From Candidatus Aminicenantota bacterium (GTDB lineage Bacteria > Acidobacteriota > Aminicenantia > Aminicenantales > Saccharicenantaceae): a stretch of 11,722 nucleotides of DNA. The notes under the pieces were generated by a model. The model was given only the letters and a program-made list of their open reading frames with translations. It was not told where the DNA came from and searched no databases. A program made the translations under genes and the position numbers. Positions 6,552 to 11,722 of this stretch are shown here, piece by piece; the stretch's first letter is position 1, and every line of letters starts with the position of its first letter. The stretch covers positions 1 to 11,722 of the forward strand of contig JALHVH010000124.1 in the NCBI GenBank assembly GCA_022867105.1, in the 5' to 3' direction.

Positions 6552-7520
6552 ATGGACATTAAGACCGCGCGCGCGCTTCTCATCCGTTTCGGCGGTCTGG
6601 GAGATCTCCTGGCCGTCCTGCCCTCGATCTCCTATCTTCGAAAAACGATGCCGGACGGGGAATTGACACTCGTCTGCCGGGAGGAATACGGCCGGCTCTT
6701 TCAGGACGCGGGGTTCGCGGACCGGCTCGTCCCGGCCGGCGGGCGGGAGGCCGCGCTCCTTTTCGGCGGCCTTTCCGGCGCGGACCCCGAGACCCGGCGC
6801 TGGGCCGGGGGCTTCTCCTTCGCCGCCGCCTGGATGCAGAAGCCGCCCGACCCTTCGTTGGAAGAAAGCCTGCGGTCCATGGGCATTCCGTTGGTCCGGG
6901 TCATCGCTCTGCCCGCGCTTCTTTCCGTCCCCGTCAGCCGCTTTTTCTTCGACGCGACCGTATCCATGGCTCCGGATGCGGGAACGAACGCGCCGGGCTT
7001 CGGCGAATGCACCCGGCTGCCCGTGGGCGAGAGGGTCGCCGCGTCCGCGCGCGGGCTCCGTCCGGGCGTCGCCGGAGGCGGAGGGCCCTTCGCCGTCGTC
7101 CATCCCGGGACCGGAGGGGAAAGCAAGCGCTGGCCCCTCGCGAACTTCCTCGAGATCGTCCGGCGCCTGGCGGAACGGGGAATGGCGGGCGTCCTGGTCA
7201 CCGGCGATGCGGAGGAGGGGCCTTCGTTCTCCAAACCCCTGGAGGAGGGGGGGCTCCCCCCCGGCTGGACCTGGCTGCGCCGGCCGGAGATCTCCGGACT
7301 CGCGGGGCTCCTCGCCGAAGCTTCGTTCTACTTGGGAAACGATTCCGGCGTCACCCACCTGGCTGCGGCCTGCGGCACAAAGGTCCTGGCCCTTTTCCGG
7401 GAGGACCTGGAGCCGGCCTGGCGGCCGTTAGGCCGGACCCGCGTCCTCGCGGCCGGAACGGTTCCGGAGATCGGCGCCGACCGCGTCTGGCTGGCGCTTT
7501 GCGAAGAAAATTTTTTATAG
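6552..7520 (+). CDS. Glycosyltransferase family 9 protein (ADP-heptose:LPS heptosyltransferase-like)
   Basis: 322 residues in two Rossmann-like halves (GT-B fold), with no signal peptide, so cytoplasmic or at the inner membrane face. Family motifs: LIRFGGLGDLLAVLPS at 10-25 (N-terminal nucleotide-fold loop), HPGTGGESKRWP at 184-195 and GNDSGVTHLAAACG at 262-275. The last two form the ADP-sugar binding site in heptosyltransferases, so LPS-core or related surface glycan assembly is the likely job; the sugar cannot be read from sequence. The ATG at 6552 follows GGAG (6544-6547). The frame is open further upstream, but that part lies over the divergent membrane-protein gene and lacks family similarity. 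The region around 130-180 is less conserved and Ala/Gly-rich. It stands alone on this strand, divergent from the envelope operon. Confidence 0.88.
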   Translation: MDIKTARALLIRFGGLGDLLAVLPSISYLRKTMPDGELTLVCREEYGRLFQDAGFADRLVPAGGREAALLFGGLSGADPETRRWAGGFSFAAAWMQKPPDPSLEESLRSMGIPLVRVIALPALLSVPVSRFFFDATVSMAPDAGTNAPGFGECTRLPVGERVAASARGLRPGVAGGGGPFAVVHPGTGGESKRWPLANFLEIVRRLAERGMAGVLVTGDAEEGPSFSKPLEEGGLPPGWTWLRRPEISGLAGLLAEASFYLGNDSGVTHLAAACGTKVLALFREDLEPAWRPLGRTRVLAAGTVPEIGADRVWLALCEENFL

Positions 7521-7522
7521 TA

Positions 7523-7551
7523 TTGTATTTAGATTAAATTTTAGCTATAAT
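7523..7551 (+). promoter_or_regulatory. Strong -10/-35 promoter after the GT9 gene (P1)
   Basis: A perfect TATAAT (7546-7551) lies 17 nt downstream of TTGTAT (7523-7528), within a sharply AT-rich stretch directly after the GT9 stop. Transcription should start near 7558, about 160 nt before the next gene, so P1 makes a long structured leader or a separate small RNA. Confidence 0.65.
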
Positions 7552-7557
7552 GCATTA

Positions 7558-7653
7558 GGCTCTCTTTCGCCGGCTGGAGAGGGCTCCTTCAAAATTAAAT
7601 CATCACCCCCCTTTTGCTGACCTCAGCCGGCACTAACCCCCCGGGGGGTTTCA
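7558..7653 (+). promoter_or_regulatory. Structured leader or small RNA candidate with competing C-tracts
   Basis: Starting at the predicted P1 start site, the RNA contains an 8-bp inverted repeat, GCCGGCTG (7569-7576) with CAGCCGGC (7624-7631), enclosing 47 nt. The loop carries ACCCCCC (7605-7611). Directly after the stem comes the palindrome at 7635-7650, whose own C-tract is also ACCCCCC (7636-7642). Either C-tract could pair with the G-tract at 7643-7648, so two exclusive structures are possible, as in an attenuator. I do not recognise a known riboswitch class. It could instead be a roughly 95-nt small RNA. Inference from sequence only. Confidence 0.3.
7635..7650 (+). repeat. Perfect 16-bp GC palindrome, possible terminator hairpin
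   Basis: AACCCCCCGGGGGGTT is a perfect inverted repeat that can fold as a six-base-pair hairpin with a CCGG loop. It is followed by only a short T run (TTTC), so it would be a weak intrinsic terminator. It could also be a protein-binding palindrome ahead of the promoter at 7660-7688. Confidence 0.4.
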
Positions 7654-7659
7654 TCGCGC

Positions 7660-7688
7660 TTAACCTCTCCGCCGAAATGTGTTATCAT
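7660..7688 (+). promoter_or_regulatory. Extended -10 promoter for the 7718 gene (P2)
   Basis: TTAACC (7660-7665) and TATCAT (7683-7688) are spaced 17 nt apart; the -10 matches 5 of 6 bases and is preceded by TGT (7680-7682), an extended -10 element. Transcription would start near 7695, leaving about 23 nt before the ATG at 7718. This promoter would bypass the structured segment upstream. Confidence 0.5.
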
Positions 7689-7717
7689 CGGCCCATCACA
7701 ATGCGCGGGTTGGTGCC

Positions 7718-8182
7718 ATGACTCAAAAAACCTGGAGAGACGATCTGAGAAAATACTTCGAGAGCGTCCGGATCATCGAGAAGGCCAGGACCGAGACCCT
7801 GGAAAGCTTCGACCAGTTCTGCGAGTTCATCGCCGAGCCGGCCTCCGATAGCCTGGCCGAGGAGATGAAGGAATACGGGGTCCGGGTCCGGTTCCGGAAG
7901 GAGAAGGGCCGGGCCATCGACTTCGGGCTCAGCTTCCCGGGATCGAGGATCGACAATTTCCAATACAAGATCGTCCTGCCGCGGAACTCCTTCCAGCTCA
8001 AGCTGGGGCTTGTCCTGAAGGGGAGGAAGGTCAGGAGCGCCCCTTTCGAAGAGAAGAGGGACGAGTTCATGAAGGGCCTCGCCCCATCGGCGGTCATGAA
8101 GCTCGCCAAGGAGGACCTCATCCGGGACATCATCGAGCGCTACAAGGACTTCAGCCTCGCGGCCCTGACGTCCACCGACTGA
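7718..8182 (+). CDS. Hypothetical protein, soluble, 154 residues
   Basis: I do not recognise a family. There is no signal peptide or membrane segment, so it is likely cytoplasmic. The predicted shape is an amphipathic, charged N-terminal helix region (1-52; DLRKYFESVRIIEKARTETL), a central strand-rich part (54-107; GVRVRFRKEKG, IDFGLSFPG, YKIVLPRNSFQLKLGLVL) and C-terminal helices (112-147; SAVMKLAKEDLIRDIIERY). The ATG at 7718 is preferred because it lies just after promoter P2. A GTG at 7679 would add 13 residues but overlaps that promoter and has no ribosome site; the site before 7718 (GGTTGG) is also weak. Codon use (GTC, ATC, GAG) matches the genes to its left, so it belongs to the host backbone. 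It is transcribed alone and converges on the propeller gene. Confidence 0.75.
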   Translation: MTQKTWRDDLRKYFESVRIIEKARTETLESFDQFCEFIAEPASDSLAEEMKEYGVRVRFRKEKGRAIDFGLSFPGSRIDNFQYKIVLPRNSFQLKLGLVLKGRKVRSAPFEEKRDEFMKGLAPSAVMKLAKEDLIRDIIERYKDFSLAALTSTD

Positions 8183-8259
8183 AACGCGCATCCCGCTTCT
8201 ATTCCCCCGGGCCGGCCAGCGCCTCCGCCTGCCTCGCTTTATGTCATCGCTTCTATCGG

Positions 8260-10335
8260 CTACTTGGCGACTTTTGGCGCCGACAGGAAGTTCTCCATCA
8301 CCCAGACCTCCAGGTCGAATTTGACATCGCTGAACGCCACGCGGCGTCCGTCAGAGTGCAGGGCGAACCCAACCAACTGACGGGCACGGATCTGCCCCAC
8401 GCGTTGCGGTTCTCCCCCCTCGGCGGCGACGCGCCACGCCTGCCATTGCCCTTGCACTTCCTTGGCGCGTTTCAGATAAACGACATGGCGGCCGTCTGGC
8501 GTCCACGATGGCCCTCCCGCGAACAAGACCTCCTTCTCGCCGTCGACCCTGAATAGTTCCCGAGCCTCTCCCCCGGCGACCGACATGACGAGCACCACCG
8601 GGGACTTGCCCTCGTCAACACCAATCAGCACTCGCTGGCCGTCGGGCGACAGTCCGCCCTTGTAGAGCCCACTCCTCTGAATGACCGTCGTCTCCTGGCC
8701 GGACCGCAGGTCGTGGGCCACGAGGCGTTGTCCGCCTGTTTCTGCTAGGGAGGCTGGTGGCCTGACGTAGAAGATCGTGTTCCCATCTCGTGAGAACCGG
8801 AACGCTGGCCAGCCGCCCAGCCCTGGAAGTGGCATCAGAGCGGTCACCTGCCCCGTTTGGACATCAATCCGGAACAGGTTCTCACCCTTCCCTGACTCGG
8901 ATGCCGGCACCACGACGGCCTTTCCGTCCGGCGTCCACCGGATCCCGCCCATCCCGATCGTCCTCTCGCCGACGCGAAGCTCTTGCTCCTCTCCTGTATC
9001 CATGGAGCGGATAATCACGGCCTGACTCGGCTCGCGGGCGTCAACCGATGCGAGCGAGCGACCGTCTGGAGACCAGGCTGGAGAACGCGTGTTGCCACGC
9101 TGGAACGCCCGCTGCGGCGACGATCCCGCGTTGGCGCCGGCCGGGTCGAGTTCGGCAATCTGGACGTCCCAAATGTTGTTGCTGACCCCGTAGTAGAAGG
9201 CACCCCTGCGGGTGAACCCCATGGGCATGGAGCCCAAGTCCTTCTTGACGAACATTGGTTCACCCTGCGCCTTCCCGTCAGCCACCGCAATGAGCCATGC
9301 GTCAGCTGATCCCGACCTCGCGCTGGAGAACAGGATGTGCTTTCCGTCTGGAGCCCAGCCCAGGACGCTGTGGCCAGACCGATCCGCGATGAGCGGCGAC
9401 TCGGCTCCCTTCCGGAGGTCGACGAGCGAGAACCCCTCCTTGGTCGCCCACGCGATGTATCGTCCGTCAGGTGAGAACACACCGCCCGGAGACAGGTCCT
9501 TCCCCACCGCCTTCAGCAGCTTCGTCGAACCGTCAGCGACAGTCACCAGCATCATGTCGCGGCTGCCGTCGGCCTTCACGAATTCGGCGAGCAGGTGTTT
9601 GCTGTCAGGCGACCATGCCAACGGAACGTGGTCGAGGACCCCATTTCCGACGGCCCGCAGGATCCGCGGCTTCGATCCGTCGAGCCCGACGACGCAAAGG
9701 TCGCGACCATGCGAGCCGTACCAGGCGTAGGCGACGCTCTTGCCGTCGGGCGAGGGCACGGAAGGCTCAGCAAACCCACCTCCCCCAGCCACGTTGCCAT
9801 TGTCGGTCAACAGCCGGCTCTGGCCGGTGGCGAGGTCGCGGACGGCAACATTGCCGGCTTTCCAGTCCGTGAACGATAGGAAACGGCCGTCGGTGGAAAC
9901 CCGGCCCGTGATATCCGCCCCTGCCCACACCCTCCTTGTGGCCATCGTCGTGCTCCCCGACGCGCCGCCGGCCCCCACCAGTGCGGCCAGCCGAGTGCGG
10001 GCTTCGGTAGCTACGGCGGCCTGGTCGCCATACTCGCGCACTATCTGCTCGTACGCCTTCCGCGCTTCTCGCGTGTCCGCGTCGCCCAGCTTTTCGTGGC
10101 ACTGGCCCATCCGAAGTAGGGCGGTCGCGACCGTGCCGCGGCCGGCGCCGGGTATCGCCGCGATCTTCTTGTACTGCTCGATGGCGCCCTTCAAGTTTCC
10201 ATCGACCGTTTCTGTTTTAATGGCGGCCTGGAGCGCCACCTCCGCCTTATTGTCCTTCGCCTGGCTCGCCAGGTACCCGGCGGACAGGGCCGCGCAGAGC
10301 AGCCCGGTCAAAAGAACTAACTTTGCTGGTTTCAT
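8260..10335 (-). CDS. Secreted TPR + PD40 (TolB-like) beta-propeller protein
   Basis: 691 residues. A signal peptide (1-25, ending YLASQA) is followed by TPR-like helices (about 30-118; GAIEQYKKIAAIPG, ALLRMGQCHEKLGD, ARKAYEQIVREYGD) and a Gly/Ser-rich linker (121-130). The rest, 144-685, is about eleven PD40/WD40-like repeats, each with an (S/T)PDG-type turn (195-198, 242-244, 288-291, 328-331, 422-425, 468-471, 563-566, 612-615 and degenerate copies). Such periplasmic propellers bind proteins or ligands; no catalytic motif is visible. ATG 10335 has a strong AGGAGGA ribosome site just upstream. The gene follows the response-regulator gene by 78 nt on the same strand, so it may be co-transcribed with it or controlled by it, perhaps as a sensor accessory or a target. 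The repeats are all intact. Confidence 0.85.
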   Translation of the reverse strand: MKPAKLVLLTGLLCAALSAGYLASQAKDNKAEVALQAAIKTETVDGNLKGAIEQYKKIAAIPGAGRGTVATALLRMGQCHEKLGDADTREARKAYEQIVREYGDQAAVATEARTRLAALVGAGGASGSTTMATRRVWAGADITGRVSTDGRFLSFTDWKAGNVAVRDLATGQSRLLTDNGNVAGGGGFAEPSVPSPDGKSVAYAWYGSHGRDLCVVGLDGSKPRILRAVGNGVLDHVPLAWSPDSKHLLAEFVKADGSRDMMLVTVADGSTKLLKAVGKDLSPGGVFSPDGRYIAWATKEGFSLVDLRKGAESPLIADRSGHSVLGWAPDGKHILFSSARSGSADAWLIAVADGKAQGEPMFVKKDLGSMPMGFTRRGAFYYGVSNNIWDVQIAELDPAGANAGSSPQRAFQRGNTRSPAWSPDGRSLASVDAREPSQAVIIRSMDTGEEQELRVGERTIGMGGIRWTPDGKAVVVPASESGKGENLFRIDVQTGQVTALMPLPGLGGWPAFRFSRDGNTIFYVRPPASLAETGGQRLVAHDLRSGQETTVIQRSGLYKGGLSPDGQRVLIGVDEGKSPVVLVMSVAGGEARELFRVDGEKEVLFAGGPSWTPDGRHVVYLKRAKEVQGQWQAWRVAAEGGEPQRVGQIRARQLVGFALHSDGRRVAFSDVKFDLEVWVMENFLSAPKVAK

Positions 10336-10370
10336 TCTGATTTCCTCCTGCCCATCATGTTACGGCTTCC

Positions 10371-10402
10371 TTGTCAGGAGAGTATCCGCGCTATTGTCAG
10401 GA
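10371..10402 (-). repeat. 9-bp direct repeat upstream of the propeller gene
   Basis: Reading on the minus strand, TCCTGACAA occurs twice, at 10394-10402 and 10371-10379, with a 23-bp period (about two helical turns). It lies between the response-regulator stop and the propeller start, where OmpR-family regulators typically bind tandem sites. No convincing -10/-35 pair is seen with it. Operator function is inference. Confidence 0.35.
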
Positions 10403-10413
10403 TTGGATCTTAT

Positions 10414-11088
10414 TCAGCCATCGAAACGGTACCCCAGGCCGCGGATGCTCACGATGTAACGCGGCTTTGAAGGTTCCGGCTCGACCTTTTTTCGCAGGGT
10501 GACGACGTGGTTGTCGACCACGCGATCCGTGACGAATGCACCGTGCCCCCAGGCGAGATCCAGAAGCTGATCCCGGCTCAGCACTTTGCCGCCGTTGCGG
10601 ACAAAGGCGGCGAGCAGCTTGAACTCGAGGGCCGTCAGCTCCACCGGTTTGCCGGCGCGCCGCAGCTCACAACGCCCAAAATCCACTTCCGCGTCGCCGA
10701 ACCGGTATATCGGCAAATCGTCTTCCGCGGCGCGGCGGAGCGCCGCCTTGACCCGGGCTCGCAGTTCGCGCGGGCTGAAAGGCTTGGTCACGTAGTCGTC
10801 GGCGCCGATCTCCAGCCCCAGCACCTTCTCCGCCTCCTGGGTCTTGGCGGTCAGCATGATGATAGGCGTTTTCGATCCGCCCCGGCGCAGTTCGCGGCAG
10901 ACCTCGAAGCCGTCCTTGCGCGGCAGCATGATATCGAGAAGGATCAGGTCGAAGGCTTCTTTCCGCGCCCGCCGCAGGGCGCTTTCTCCGTCAGCTTCTA
11001 TCACCACGTCGTATCCCTCGCTCTTCAGGTCCAGCTGCAGACCAAACGCGATTGCGGGTTCGTCTTCCACCACCAGAATGCGTTTCAT
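10414..11088 (-). CDS. OmpR/PhoB-family response regulator
   Basis: 224 residues, the normal length. The receiver domain (1-120) has the acidic pair Glu8/Asp9, the phosphoacceptor Asp52 in LLDIMLP, Thr80 in MLTAK and Lys102 in VTKPF, so it should be phosphorylatable. The C-terminal winged-helix DNA-binding domain (about 128-223) has LTALEFKLLAAFVRN, LSRDQLLDLAWG and the ending YIVSIRGLGYRF. It overlaps the histidine kinase stop by 4 nt (ATGA, 11085-11088), a standard coupled kinase-regulator pair. A GGAG site lies 8 nt before the ATG. Its target may be the propeller gene immediately downstream. Codon use favours GTG and CTG, unlike the GTC/CTC preference of the envelope operon. Confidence 0.95.
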   Translation of the reverse strand: MKRILVVEDEPAIAFGLQLDLKSEGYDVVIEADGESALRRARKEAFDLILLDIMLPRKDGFEVCRELRRGGSKTPIIMLTAKTQEAEKVLGLEIGADDYVTKPFSPRELRARVKAALRRAAEDDLPIYRFGDAEVDFGRCELRRAGKPVELTALEFKLLAAFVRNGGKVLSRDQLLDLAWGHGAFVTDRVVDNHVVTLRKKVEPEPSKPRYIVSIRGLGYRFDG

Positions 11089-11722
11089 GTCCTCTTCTCC
11101 AACGGCAGCAGGATCGTAAACGTGCTGCCTCTGCCGGGTTTGCTCTCCAGGCGGATCTCGCCGTCATGGGCTTCGACGATGTGGCGCGCCATGGCCAGGC
11201 CGATGCCGGTCCCTTGGATATAGGCTGCCCGGGAGCCGGCCCCACGGACGAATCTCTTGAAGATCTCTTTTTGCTCCGAAGCCGGAATTCCCATGCCTTG
11301 GTCCCGGACACGGATGGCCAGGCGGTCTCGTTCGCGCGCCATCTCGACCCAGACGGTGCGGCAGTCCGGCGAATACTTGACCGCGTTGTCGAGCAGGTTC
11401 CTTAGCGCCAGGCCGAGCGCTTCGCGATCGGCGTGGATGAGGGGATACTCCCCGGCCAGTTCCAGTTCGACGTGGTAGCCCTGGGCAGCGGCCTTCTCCT
11501 GAAATTCGGCCACCAGGTCACCCACCAACGTTGCGGGATCGAGATGTTCATAGTGATAGCGGAGTGCGCGCGCCTCGATGCGGCCGAAATCCAGCAGAGA
11601 CTCGACGAGCCTTTGCAGGCGCTCGCTTTCGCGGGACAGAAGGTCATAGGATTTCTGCCGCAGGTCTTCCGTGGGAACCCGCCCTTTGGACAGCATCTCC
11701 GAAAGCTGGCGCAGCGATGTGA
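11085..11722 (-). CDS. Sensor histidine kinase, C-terminal part (truncated by window end)
   Basis: The reading frame enters from the right end of the window (first whole codon at 11720) and stops at 11085. The visible 211 residues begin just after the phospho-accepting histidine box (TSLRQLSEML is the usual continuation of an HELRTPL motif), then dimerisation helix 2 (SERLQRLVESLLDFGRIEA) and the HATPase domain: N box LRNLLDNAVKYSP, G1 DQGMGIP, F box EIFKRFVRG and G2 GTGIGLAMARHIVEAHDG, ending STFTILLPL. All ATP-binding boxes look intact. The sensor and histidine lie outside the window, so the signal cannot be guessed. It phosphorylates the overlapping response regulator. Confidence 0.93.
   Translation of the reverse strand, partial: TSLRQLSEMLSKGRVPTEDLRQKSYDLLSRESERLQRLVESLLDFGRIEARALRYHYEHLDPATLVGDLVAEFQEKAAAQGYHVELELAGEYPLIHADREALGLALRNLLDNAVKYSPDCRTVWVEMARERDRLAIRVRDQGMGIPASEQKEIFKRFVRGAGSRAAYIQGTGIGLAMARHIVEAHDGEIRLESKPGRGSTFTILLPLEKRT

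Noticed and set aside
7498..7520. Possible terminator at the GT9 stop (CTTTGCGAAG followed by an A/T run)
   Set aside because: The stem would be only three to four base pairs, and the T run belongs to the AT-rich promoter region that follows.
7558..7717. Glycine or c-di-GMP riboswitch in the 7718 leader
   Set aside because: A CTGGAGAG segment recalls glycine aptamers, but the conserved cores of both classes are missing.
8194..8256. Repeated CGCTTCTAT (8194-8202 and 8248-8256) in the gap between convergent genes
   Set aside because: There are only two 9-bp copies, with no inverted symmetry, flanking repeats or mobile gene; too little to call an insertion scar.

Overview
The window is a GC-rich bacterial chromosomal segment with dense coding on both strands. 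The organism is a Gram-negative (diderm) bacterium. The evidence is a SurA-type periplasmic chaperone, a lipobox protein, an EnvC-type amidase activator and a GT9 (heptosyltransferase-type) glycosyltransferase. A phylum cannot be fixed from this alone. The TPR + PD40 propeller protein beside a two-component system, and the mix of families, would fit Acidobacteriota or Aminicenantes-type bacteria; that is a guess.

Layout. At 1-73 the tail of an unrecognised gene overlaps by 4 nt a SurA-like parvulin gene (70-1041, +). Convergent with it, only 1 nt away, is a minus-strand pair: a small lipoprotein with a LEA/FxLYD-like domain (1648-2175) and a pyruvoyl-dependent arginine decarboxylase (1043-1594). 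The pair has its own good sigma70-type promoter, embedded in the stop codon of the preceding gene. Upstream on the same strand is a tightly packed envelope operon, read from about 6460 down to 2226: LPG-synthase-type integral membrane protein, EnvC-like LytM protein, CtpA-like S41/PDZ protein, YibQ-like divergent polysaccharide deacetylase. EnvC-CtpA-YibQ is a recurring gene order in diderms. Here the LytM domain and, unusually, the S41 domain both lack catalytic residues. A divergent GT9 glycosyltransferase (6552-7520, +) starts from the other side of the operon's upstream region.

The 7521-7717 gap is AT-rich at its start and holds two convincing promoters. Between them is a transcribed segment with a long-range inverted repeat and a perfect 16-bp GC palindrome, which could be an attenuator or a small RNA gene. 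It precedes an unrecognised 154-residue protein (7718-8182, +).

The right third is a minus-strand module: sensor histidine kinase (cut by the window end), OmpR/PhoB-type response regulator, and a secreted TPR + PD40 beta-propeller protein (8260-10335). A 9-bp direct repeat lies just upstream of the propeller gene. The kinase and regulator use codons differently from the left genes (GTG/CTG rather than GTC/CTC), suggesting a separate origin. The 8183-8259 gap separates convergent genes and shows no clear terminator. I see no tRNA, rRNA, CRISPR array, transposase or attachment site.
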